Assembly: GCA_021613335.1 (NCBI GenBank)
Contig: JAJTWR010000299.1
Coordinates: forward strand, 1,252,501 to 1,316,500
DNA from: Whitmania pigra
Lineage: Eukaryota; Annelida; Clitellata; Hirudinida; Haemopidae
DNA: 64,000 nt
Reading direction: 5' to 3'
In this document: piece by piece, positions 17,538-29,365 of the stretch
Numbering within the stretch: position 1 is the stretch's first letter
How the letters are laid out: each line of letters begins with the position of its first letter
The notes under the pieces: generated by a model
What the model was told of the DNA's origin: nothing
The model's input: the letters and a program-made list of their open reading frames with translations, nothing else
The model's database searches: none
Made by a program: the position numbers and the translations under genes

Positions 17538-17656
17538 GGTGGATGGGTGGATGGGTGGGTGGACGGGTGGGTGGATGGATGGGTGGATGCGTGGATGAGC
17601 GGATGGGTGGATGGGTGGATGCACGGATGAATGGATAGGTGGATGGATGGATGATG
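17538..17656. repeat. Degenerate TGGA/TGGG tetranucleotide array
   Basis: Runs of GGTGGATGGGTGGATG-type units with scattered substitutions. Its apparent Trp-Val-Asp-Gly protein is a repeat artefact. Confidence 0.9.
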
Positions 17657-18941
17657 TTTGGGTGAATGGATGGATAATGGAGGGCGAGTGGATGGTTAGG
17701 TGATTTGTAAATATAGGGTTGCCCGGGTAGATAAATTTCTAGATGGATAATTATTTGATTGTACGGATAGGTACGTGAATGGAAGGATGGATAGATATCA
17801 AATGCAGAATGATCCACATGAGAATTGATTCCAAACTTCTGATCGAACGTGACTGATAACGTATAAACGAAACGGAAATGTGTTGGTTGAAATTCGAACA
17901 TTATTGTTTAGCACTTCATTTAACGTTTATAAATAAATGAGATGACCGAAGATGTACAGAAATGTGCTCAGCGAAAGTGGCCAACGTCACAAGACATGGT
18001 AATCAAATTTCCAGCAATGGAAGACGGAAAGAAGGAAACTACATTTGCCAGACGATGGATTTGGCCAATTTTTATTTGCTCTTCCGCGGCTCTCGACTGT
18101 GCGATCCCCGAGAACCCTCTCGTTGTCATTCCAAGATACCGAGAATGGAAAACAATTTCCAAAGAAGGCCCAAGAGAAGGCATCGTTATTCATGAACTGG
18201 GCTCCATTGTTTTGTAATTGAACGCGTCAACTATGGGACGCGTTTATTCGTCCGTCCGTTCATCCATTCATGCACTCGTTCATTCATCCATTCACGTTGT
18301 CACTCACGTCGCCAAATAATTGCTGCTCACCGTCTAACCGTTTCTTACTAAAAATTCATTCCTTCGCTCACTATTACCGTTTAATTAACTTAATCGCCGT
18401 TGCCATAGAGATAAGAATAATCCGAGATAAACGTACAATTTCTCTAATTATTACCTTATTGTATAAAAAGAATATTCAGACATTTTAAAGTTTGAAGTTA
18501 CGTTTTGATTTGACAAGTAATGAAAGTACTTATTCGGCTTGTTACCACGTCAACATTTCTGGTCCATGATTTGTCTCCTCCTGTGCAACTGAGATGAAGA
18601 TGTTAAAAGTTATTTGAATGAATATTTGCTACTCACACGATTCGCCAAATTGGATTTCGTAGCAAAATAGGACTCAAACATTTTACGAATAAATTTAGTT
18701 TTAACGTTTATTATAGTTACACACAGTGGTGTCCTTAGAAAGTGCGGAAGGTGCAGATCGCAACGGGTGACTCCATTTTAGGGTGTGACATCAACCTGAC
18801 CCTAACCCTGATTACACAATTTAATAACATAAAAATATTTTTTAAATGCACTCATAAATGGAGTAGCATGAACAATTAAAAACGCCATAATTTGAAATAT
18901 TGGGAAATTAATAGTTCTAAAAATATGTTTTACATTCAAAT

Positions 18942-19144
18942 TCATTCCACGTCAAATCAGCATAACATCTGACAGAACCATCTTGGATTTTGCTGAAATT
19001 TGACACATTTATTAAAATTAATAATTTTTGGTAATAAAAACTGAAATTTTAGGTCTTTAATTTACTCATATAGGTTCAAATATGTGCCAAATTTTAGCAA
19101 AATCTTAGAAGGTAATGTTGCTGTATGGACTTAACGTGGAATGA
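18942..19144. mobile_element. Fold-back MITE-like element with long imperfect terminal inverted repeats
   Basis: The left end TCATTCCACGTCAAATCAGC pairs with the right end, whose reverse complement begins TCATTCCACGTTAAGTCC. The similarity extends about 65 bases into each arm, including GGATTTTGCTGAAATTTGACACA against AGATTTTGCTAAAATTTGGCACA. The core is short and has no ORF, so this looks like a non-autonomous DNA element or a hairpin-forming repeat. No clear target duplication was found. Confidence 0.6.
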
Positions 19145-20904
19145 CCCTAATATTAGTTAAATAAATATGATTTTGATAAATATGCTTTTAATTCTTTAAC
19201 TGGAGTTTAAGGGCAAGCATGTACACAAGTAGTTGTGTTCCGACATAATGTTCTAATTATTAGTTTTAATTTAAAATTGCTTTTTAACCAAAATTGAAGG
19301 CTAACATTTGTTGCTTAAAAATATATTACCTTGCGACTATGAGAAGGTCATTTGTAAGCTCGAGTTATTGTTTAGGAATTGAAACCATTCACGCAGGAAA
19401 TTGATAAGTTATTTTTAACTTAATTTAAACTATAATTCAATGACTTCTTATTTGAATGCTTTGAAATTGGTTGCGATGGAATAAAGTTTGAATAAATGCA
19501 TCAAAATTACTTTTATTCTGGACAAATTAACCTCCATAAAAATCTAACGAACATTTTCAATGCGTTGATATTGACATCTAGCGAATAGTTTTAAAACGGT
19601 TTTGTTGGGAATTTGTTGCAATTTAGTACTGAGATGGGCTCGGTGTCGTGTCGTATAGTCATAAGAGTATTTATTCATTTCGTATTAAATTAAAATCTAT
19701 TACACATTTATTAACATTACTTGATTACCTTCTTGATTACTTGATTATCTTCTTTTTGCAAAAAGTAAAAAAATAGTGTGAAAATATGTGATATAACCTG
19801 TATTATCACGATGGATTTTATTTTATAATTATTTTGTTATTTTATAATTACGCTGCTATTTCATAATTATTGTGTACAATGTATATTTTTTACAAATTAG
19901 CTACCATTTACCACATAAACTAAATAACTTGGTTGATAGCTAAAACAAATATTTTTTGCTGTGAAACCCTTTTCTCGATGCACTTACGAAGAACTTTAAA
20001 ATTACAAAACATTCGCCAGGCTATAATTGTAGAATATTCGCTAGGTTCTACAATGACAATTTTCTTCAAAATCCTAGCAACATAAAACATGTTCGGTAAA
20101 ACAAGAAAATGTTGGCGAATTAGATTTTATAATTATTATAGCTAGTAACTTAATTATCGATGAAGAAATTGCCATTTGCGTCTTCGAAATTCCACTACGA
20201 AAGAAACCTTTAATGTCAACACGACGCTAATGCGAAGGACCCAAAATCTCAGCGGAAAAATGATGATTTAAAGCATGACACGGATTTTCTTGGCAAAATA
20301 AACAAACACGAACGACATTAACACAGCAGGAAAGAGTGTCTCACAAAAACATTCATTTAACCCTCCAGCTAGGGCCGAAATTATTCATGTAGCACTGGCT
20401 TAACTGTTGTTGATTTATTTTCCCAGCTGTGCACAGGTGTAAATTGGAGTCTGTTCTGTGGAAACAACACGAGGAAAAAGTACGCGGCTTCCTCTGCGAG
20501 TTAATATTTCATGCCTCGAGCTTTGGAGTTCATGAAAGAATTTCAGGGAAGAGTCTGCCCGTGTAGCAGGTGTCTGACGATGATCTGCTCCACCGCATAC
20601 CAAGCTGCTATAACGAGTAATAAAAGACAATTACCCATATTTTACTTAATTTTAGACCGCATATATTTTTTGTAACTCAATTTTATGACATTATTAAAAT
20701 AATTCTTTTTTTTTATCCGAATTTGTGGGTTCACGAAAATAATTTTTAGCACCTCTTCCAGGCGAGCGGAGTTTCCGCGTCGATTCTCGGAGACAAGAAA
20801 AGCTGCTCATGGAAGGTTGCATGGAGCTAGAAAATGCATTCAGATTTCTCGTTGAAGGCCCTGAATGCAAGGGCAATCTACTCTTTAAATAATTCTTATA
20901 AAGC

Positions 20905-21127
<223 letters not shown>

Positions 21128-21611
21128 CTTAAGATTAAATAATTAGGGCAAACGCGGGTTGATTGAGCAAGAATTCATCTGAATAAAACAAACAAATGTA
21201 AAAATCGACAAAGAACACTTGGATTTTATGGAAATACTTGGAAACACTAGCAACTCAAGAACTCCTCTGGGGAAAGAGACTCCGGAAGTTGTCTTTGATA
21301 AAATCACTGGCCACTCTCAAGCGCTGGATGGAAAAAGAATGACATCTCCCATGGAAAAGGTGCATTTGCACAAAAATAAAAAAAAAATGCGAGGGTTGTA
21401 GACGATGGAGTCAGAGTGGAAGCTTGAAGGCGAGGATGAATGTTCGGGGTCGTACGTCTTGGCTGGGGATGGGTTTAAGTGGGCAGCACAAACCATACAA
21501 AACAATTAACAATTGCATAACTTTGTTATCATCCCTTCACTCGATTAGTGCCATCTGTTGGTCATGGAAATAATTTACATCTTCGAAATGGAGCCATGAT
21601 TTTGAAAAATG

Positions 21612-21617
21612 TTTATT
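21612..21617 (-). terminator. Polyadenylation signal of the SUEL-lectin membrane protein gene
   Basis: TTTATT on the plus strand (AATAAA on the minus strand) lies about 50 nt past the TAG stop at 21668-21670. Confidence 0.5.
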
Positions 21618-21667
21618 AATTTCACCAAGAAGAACGATTGAAGAAAGAACGAAAGAAGAATTTGTTT

Positions 21668-24600
21668 CTATAAGTGGTTGATTGTCTTGTGCTTCTTATC
21701 GCGCGGATTCGGATAGTTTGCATTGCAGGATGAGTTGTTGAGAGCAGACGACGACACTTGAGCGGGAAAGAGTTGATTAGCTCCGACGACACCACAACAA
21801 AGCACCTGTTTGCTCTCGCAGTCCGACAATAACACTCGGCTACCACCGGTTGTTGCCAGCAATTGGCATTGTTTCGTCATCTTGCCCCTCGATGAAGACG
21901 CCTCTACTTCTCCAGCGTCGTGGTTACCGCTGAAAAGAAAAAGATTTTCCATTGGAAATTGATTCGTAACGAAATGAAATCAGACGGCCAATCGTTACTC
22001 ACGGCTTCAATTTACGAATGGCGATGAAGATGACCACGACGAGGATGAACGTCGCCACAATGAGCATCACCGAAGCTACGACTGAAATAATTAATTAACA
22101 ATAACACCAATTACAACTATTACAACTATTATTAACAACAACATCCGTCGTAGTCATCATCATCATCATCATCGTAATCGTCGTCGTCGTCGTCGTCACC
22201 ATCATCACAGTCATAATCGTTATAATTTAATTGAAACATATCGCAAGAATATTAATCACATCAAAGCGACCGCCAGAGGGAATGTAGAGATAATTTGTCA
22301 ACTCGGAACCGACAAAGGAACCTTGGAATGAATTTATGTCCATTGATAAGCACTGAATTATCGATAAGCAGAACAAAGCATTCTGTTCATGCTTTATTTC
22401 ATCCTATTCGCTTCGTAGGTGCAAAGATTGTTGGACCGATTTTTGCCGGCTTTTGTCCGCTCGAAGTAAATAAATTGAGTCAGTCAATGTTTAAGGAAGT
22501 TGCTTTAAAAGTGCATTACGATCAAAACTTGCTCTCTGCTCATCTTCGTTGATGACGTCATAAAATCTGCTGCTGGCGTCGTCGACGTAATATTCGTAGA
22601 ACCTCTGAACGGGGTAATTCTTGTTCGGAGAGGTTCCCATCAAGGGTTTCGAGGGCAACTGCAGGGTTTGGCGGTTGTGGTGACGGACTGACTTTGTGGC
22701 GTGGTAGGTCCTTGAGGTTGCTGTTGTCGTTGTTGTTGTTTTGGTTGCTGAAAGAAAATTGGGAATGACGTCGTCATTGTTCAGTCGTTTGTCATCGGAC
22801 ATGAAAGATGACGTCGACAATGAATTGTTTCCTTCTTACTCACCAGAGGGACACGCTCTATCAACCCCCGACCAATGAGAATCGTTGCACGTGATCGACC
22901 ACGTGACTTTCTCGAAATGACATCCCATGACTCCGAGGAAGGGAGATTTCCTCCTGAACCAGACCAGACTTTCCAGATAATGAGGATCCGAACAGCCGAG
23001 AGCTGCACGTGAACAAGAACAAATGCCAGTTAATTTTGGCGAACAAGCTTTTTGCTTGACACTCGATAGTAAATGGAGTTAGTAAGGACCATTGCTCGGG
23101 TCAATCGGATTAGAGAGGCGAGCATCGATTAAGAGATGGAGAAGATTTTGCACGAGTACCAATCGATAAATTTCATTCGAACGTTCCTTTCCAAAACGCT
23201 TTGTCATTCCGAAAGAATTTCATTTGCAAACTTTAATCGACGATTAACGATCAAAACGACCGAAAATGAAAGAATCAGAGTAAAAATAAGAGAATTCAAC
23301 ATGGAAATAATTACTACATTATTATGTTTCCTATTTCGAAAGCTGAGGTGACATGCGAAGACGAGTGGAGACATGGAAATGAAACCCACGAGACGTCTAG
23401 ACATGGCACGGATGTGTGGATAAATGGTGACTTGCATGTCAACATTTAATACTCCTTGACGTCTGATCGTCTTCCGCGCTCACCGACATTAGCGCATTAC
23501 GGATACCTGCGCAAGGTGGGTGCATTTATATGCATCAGCTCCGAGTGGGTGGATGAGTCATGGAAATTGTTGGAAACGTTTCACGTAACACTGGTGACGT
23601 TGACATTTGCACTTAGATACCTAAGCCGTCATTTCTGAACTGATCTATTTATAAGCTTGTATGTCACTAAGTATGTGTACGAAGTGTGTGTGCTCATTGC
23701 GAGTAATTTGCAAAATGTTAGAATTATAAATTAATTATAAATATTGGAATTGTAAATTGGAATTATAAATAATGAATTGTTTCGACATTGAAAAATGCTT
23801 TTTTCGTTTCGAGATTTCCTCAAGAACGTTGAGTTTCTTACTTGAAATCAAACTTCGAATTCCTGATTAAAAGCGATAAAATGGAACAGCGAAATGTCTC
23901 CGTGCTAAACTGCTTTATGGAAAGAAGCACTTTTCTGGAGGCCGAAGCCTTACTATTGCAACATCATCGACTCCTATCGAATCATGACATGACCACTATG
24001 ACAACGATGATGACTATGACAACGACGACGATGATTTTGATGGTGATGTCAAAATATTTGTTGGTGGGGAATGGGTCCCTCTCGTAATGAGCTCAGCAGA
24101 CAACGTCGGACATGCGCGTAAAACATTCCCCTGTGACGTCATGAGATGAAAAACTTTGTGATTTAAGCGACATACTTTCTGCTGCTTCTCAAAGATATTT
24201 TCCAAATCCGTGATGAAGGGAAGAAAGTTATGATGACGATGGTTGCGACGATGGTGATGATGATGATGATGATTATCGTAGCGACGACAACTATGACGAT
24301 GACGATGAATGTCTAGTTTTTGGAGCGCATAACAACTCACACAACAGCCACGACATTGAAAACAACAAGTCAACAACAACAACAACAACAACTACATTTT
24401 AATTAAATCGTCGGCGGCCTATAATGTTAATGTAATAAATGAAAATTATGCAGCAATTACTTGAGACACAATTCATTCGCCAGCTTGAAATATGAATGTT
24501 CTTGCTTAATCGACTCAGAAATCATCAGAAAATGACTTTTATTGTTGGAGATTTGTGACAGATTTGTGACATATTGAAACTTCGGCTTCCATAAATTACA

Positions 24601-27600
24601 GTTGACTAATGACACAACAAAACCACAGAGATGGTTGGCTGGGAATCATTCAATCCTTGTCCATTCACCCGTTTGCCTAAACGTTTCTTCATCCGTGAAT
24701 CCATCCATCCATCCATCCATCCATCCATCCATCCATCCATCCATCCAACCCAGCCCAACCCAACCCATTCAGGTCACCCAGGTGCATGAAATTATTTAAA
24801 ACTCTAAAGTTCAATAAGCGATCATCCGCCATTAAAAATTCAATTTGTTTGGAAATATTTTCCCTCGGCGATCACATCACTCCATTTTAAGCTCCTTAGG
24901 AGGCCTTAATGCGTAGCTGCTTCCTAGGTGTGGAAAAGATTCCAGGCGCTTTTCGTGGACCACGTACGCAAAAACTCGTGACCGATGGAAGCTGACAAGC
25001 CAGATGACGTCACGGTCGGTTATTTCGTCGATGTTTTCATTGTTTTGCCTGAGAATTGATGGCAGCTCTCGTCCGTTATTCTTTAAGGGTCTCGTCAGAT
25101 GCTGCTGCTGCTGTTGTTGAGTTAATCCTCGAAATTTCCTTGAAATTTCCAATTCCTCCTCAGAGAAATAAAAACAACAAATCTCCTACCTTCGAACTTC
25201 AAGATGAATCTGTCACGTGCTTCTCCGTCAGCCAATTGGAGATCTCCCGATTCCATTACCAATTTGACCTGGTGACCTTTAGAGACGAAAACATTCGACA
25301 TGCGCTGTTGGCAGCCTACGACATCCTTCGTTGAACCGGTGCTGACGTCGAGCATGTAAGCGTACTTCCTGCACGACTGCTCTTCACTCGGGTTTGGCAT
25401 TCCTCCTTGTTGCCTCTTCGACCTCATGACGACCCTACCTTGGAGGTCGGGGCGGGTCCTAGAGGGCTTCACGGGATGCTGTTTGTTCTGGAAGTAACTG
25501 TGATGAACCTTGAGTTTCTTCGACGTGATGTTTGACGGTGTCTTGTAATAGGCAAAGTCGATGAGAGTGGCGTTTATGATTTGGCCTGGTGCTGCGCTGA
25601 CGAAGATGGCAGGAAGTTGCCCTGAAAATTGAGCTGGAATCGTACCTTCGAAGGTCTGCAACAATATTTTTCCATCCGTGGATGATGAATGGAAATTGTC
25701 CGTGTTCTGTGCCGACGTCTGAGCAGGTGTCGTTGGGAAGAAGCAGGCAGTGTGGCTTCTCAGCAGCATGGATAGAGCCTGGAAAAAGCCAACATTCGAA
25801 AGAAAGATGTAGGGTTTTCCAGGTGTGAGGCTGAAGTTCCAGGAGGGACAGGAGGTCTCGGAAACGTGGAAGGATGCCACTGCAAATTGGAATGAACTAG
25901 ATTCAACTCAACCTGTCACGAACTGACTTTTTAAGCAATTCCTATTTTACGATGTGTACAGAAAGGTGATTAAAAACTGTTTTTTTTTGTTTTCGCTTCG
26001 TAGCAGCGTGGAACCCACGGCGCCACAACCATGTCAGGTCCGATAATTGATGGATGGATGGACAAATGGATGAATGGATATGTGAATGAATAGATGGATG
26101 GATGGATGTATGAATATATAAATAAATAGATAGATGGGTGGATGTATGTACGAATGAATAGATTGTTGGGTGTTTGGATAAGTTGATGGTGGGAGAGAGG
26201 CATTTTGGTGATCAATACGGGGTCACGGGGTGCAAATCATCGGTGTGATGGTCGATCGATGAGCGGAAAAAGTGGTGGAGGAAAAACATTCACGAAATCC
26301 TGTTTGCTTGTCTTCGATTGTCTCGCGTTGGAAATTATCGACTCCATGCCTGATTGGCAAGTGAAGCTTCCATCCAGGTAGGTTTTCAGTTCCTTCAGAC
26401 ACGGTCGTGTGCTCTCCAGTTCGGCGTCTGGGATGCGAATCTCGCAGACTCTTTTGCCGGAGCATCTGCGCGAAGGAAAGAGAAAATTATTTCGTTTAAT
26501 TCGAATACTTCATTTTATTATTTTAAATAATTTTTTATTATTATTTTATTTACTTTATCGTCGATGAATGATTTCAAATCTTAGAAGGAGGTTTTTAGGG
26601 TTTTGAGGGTTTTTTGACCTTCTGTCGAGAATGTGAAGGACATCCTTGAAGCAGCCCAAGTGCCCTAGTCCCATTTCAATGCACCTGCCCAGTTTCATGC
26701 GCCCGTACGATGCCCTCCTCATGACGATCACCTCGTTGTCACCGCACTCAGCTCTGAAAGTCTCTGTGTCGCAATACTCGCCTTCCATTTCTAGAAAATA
26801 ATTCACTTCGTTTTAAAGAAATGATTTTCATTGCTTGATAAGACATTTCTTATCCTCTGTTCGCTTCCTTGAAATTCACGGAGCGATATTTTTATAAATG
26901 CCATCTCCATAGAAACAGGGGCCACGCGGGAGAAAGGAGAATAAATGCTGGTTTCTCCTTCTGCGAAGAAGAGACGCAGGGATGGTTGAATTAATAGCCT
27001 TCATTTTTGACCAATCTCACGTAGCAAGATCCCGCTTTGCATTTCTCACATCGTAAACTCCGCTTGCACGATTTACTTCGACACCATGATGGGTTCTAAA
27101 ACCCTCTACGGATGCTAAAAAACACACTCCCCCGGCTATAAAGCAGTACAGTATCGAGGGGAAGGCCTAGGAGTATTTTTATCTCCACCGGCGTCCCCGG
27201 CAATGAAGTTACCCGGACTCGTTCCCTACCTGGGTTAAAATATTGTCTCTCGGCCAATGAACCGACCGGTATAAAGCTGGCATAAAACGAAAAATGGATC
27301 CATAAAACCGCGACCAACATGCGCTTCGTGACTCAGTGTTGAGCTTCATTTTCACGAAATAAACCTCGAAAGTCCTGATCACAAAAAGCTTGTCGAGTTC
27401 AGTCGATATTCTCAGTAGACTGTCGTAAAAGTCAACGAGTCGAAAAGTCAGTACTTCTAAGCAAACACATTCTCAAAGAAGCATAAAGCGCTGTTAAGCG
27501 CACAGGCATTGGAAATTATGAGTGCTTTACGTTTCGAACAAAGAAAGGTATGGGGAAAGTACACCCAACGAGGAGTCGCTCGCAGGAAAAGCGACTAAAC

Positions 27601-29365
27601 GCCGAATAAACCAAAGGGAGCCCGTAAAACTCCAACTCCTGAATTCCAGCCGATATAAAAAGGCCGAGAGAGTCGATGGAAGAGATCTTAATAGACCATA
27701 TGTCGCTGAGTTGAGACGAAATGCAAAACATAAACAAAGGGAAGCAGCTATGGATTTGCTGTCAACTCGTGAAGCCAATTCCAGACAGGCCACGAAATGG
27801 ATGGAAAAATGAGAATCTTTTTATGGAGAAAGCACTGACGCACTCCAACACAATGGAATAAATATAAATATGGACATAAAGAGGAGTCGCGTACTTATTT
27901 CCGCGGTTCGTGTAAATTCAAAGGAGCTTTTTATTCCGCTTCATTATTCAGTAGGAATTTATTAAAAAGCTATTTACTAATTATGCTAATCAGGTCAAGC
28001 GTATCTCAACCCCGAATGGAGAACTGTAAATCATGGGGCGTTGGCAAGGTCTGCAAATAGGAGGAGGTTCCCGGACGATTCAAGTTGAGTTTGAGGACAA
28101 TAAGTCAATGAAATGTGTGTGCCACCCCACAGCTGCTCCCTCTTGAGGATAAATTATGAGAGGTTTTGTATTCCTCAAGTAGAGGAGCCACGCGAATGCT
28201 TCTCACTTTCGGGGGAATTTTGTTTTTATGGCGGACTTCGGTCGGAATTGAGGAATCGAATGGGGAGACGTGATGCTGGATGACGAGGCAAGTAAATGCT
28301 AGGAATTTATCTACCGACACGGCATACAGGAGGCCGGTTGAGGCAATAAAACCCTGATTAAACCGAGAAATCCGAACGACATTCCTGGAATTGTCGTGTG
28401 CTAAAACAAGATGGAAAAGAATTTCCAAATGAACTTCCATAAGCAGTGAAATGAGAATTCATTACCAGGAGGCTTTGGATTCGAAGACCGGTTTGAGCGG
28501 TCGAAAAAATATTCAACTTGTGGAATGACTCTGCAGTCCTACAGTCGCCGGAGATAAGCAAAGAATTGTTAATTTCTAACCTAATGTTTCGCTACGTTTT
28601 TTATTGCCGATGGCATTCGCGCGGTGGCACCGGCGTTTCAACCGGTCGGAATTTTCCGGCAACAACAATTGCCAACAGGAGGAAGGAACCAGAAAAAGAC
28701 TGGCAATTTATTTTTGGCGGTGTGTGACTCTGGAAAACAGCGGCCAAGTTGCTAACCTTCTCACGACATGTTTTATGTCCTCGCCCTGGTAGAGCTCCTC
28801 ATGAATAATCTTAATGCTTTGGCACCAAACCAACAAAAATTTTAAACTTTATTGCTTCGGCAAATGTGTTTGTTTTAAGGTCACAATCTTTCAAATGTTT
28901 GTTGTCGACGACACTGTCATTATTACTAGTGTCAAGTACAATAACATCTAATGACCTATTGACATTATCATCACATTTGCCATTTACTATGGTTATCGTT
29001 ATCAACACCGTTCTTATTATCATCATCATCATCATCATCATCACCGTCACTATCGTTGGCATCATTTGTTTATCTTCATCTTCAATATCATCATAGTCAT
29101 CGCCATCACCATTGCCGTGCATGAATACAAAATGAATGGAAATTATTTCATGGCATAATTATTCATATTAATGATTAATAATAACAAGCAAGTTATGAAT
29201 ATTCATTGAAATCATTTTCCTCGCAAATCAAGGAAGCGCAACTGAAAATGAATTAATTGCCGATGAAGATATCAATTAAATATTAATTAGGAGTAAACAA
29301 GTCCCACCTCTGCCATAGTGAGGTCCAATCATCAGAGCAATTGGCAGCCAGTGCAAAGGATTCAT
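21668..29365 (-). CDS. Type I membrane protein with SUEL lectin, CUB-like and sushi-like segments (8 exons)
   Basis: Exons on the minus strand: 29365-29308, 26790-26619, 26465-26350, 25879-25190, 23002-22844, 22747-22520, 22081-22003 and 21929-21668. All phases agree and give about 587 residues. Exon 1 encodes a signal peptide ([18 protein letters not shown]). Exons 2-3 form a D-galactoside/SUEL lectin domain with [13 protein letters not shown], the ASYGR motif, [13 protein letters not shown] and LDGSFTC. Exon 4 and the start of exon 5 read as a CUB-like domain ending RFILKFEALGC. Exon 5 ends with a sushi-like half ([18 protein letters not shown]). Exon 6 is a Thr-rich stalk. Exon 7 is a transmembrane helix ([21 protein letters not shown]) followed by basic residues. 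Exon 8 is an 87-residue cytoplasmic tail. The donor after exon 3 appears to be GC (CAG|GCATGG); no GT donor of the right phase exists there, so this junction is the least certain. The ligand is unknown. EVA-1-type proteins share SUEL plus TM but have two lectin domains. Confidence 0.75.
22155..22205. repeat. ATC/GTC triplet repeat in an intron
   Basis: CATCATCATC changes to GTCGTCGTC. It lies between the stalk exon and the transmembrane exon of the SUEL-lectin gene. Confidence 0.85.
24702..24747. repeat. CATC tetranucleotide repeat in an intron
   Basis: About 11 units of CATC, followed by CCCAGCCCAACCCAACCC. Confidence 0.9.
26050..26109. repeat. TGGA tetranucleotide repeat in an intron
   Basis: Degenerate TGGATGGATG units between exons 3 and 4 of the SUEL-lectin gene. 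Confidence 0.8.
26791..29307 (-). other. First intron of the SUEL-lectin gene (2.5 kb)
   Basis: The region between the signal-peptide exon and the first lectin exon. Several overlapping open frames at 27500-27820 and 28100-28730 run on both strands without a recognisable motif; I treat them as chance. A GAT/ATC-rich stretch lies at 28990-29100. Confidence 0.5.

Noticed and set aside
17361..17901. WVDGWVDG and HPSTHPPI repeat proteins on opposite strands
   Set aside because: Artefacts of the TGGA-type array; no splice or motif support.
17942..18217. 91-residue frame with a possible upstream acceptor
   Set aside because: It was tested as a continuation of the LIM exon but has no Cys/His LIM spacing and no motif.
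27516..27812. Three overlapping frames of 73-96 residues
   Set aside because: They overlap on both strands, have no motif, and lie inside the first intron of the SUEL-lectin gene.
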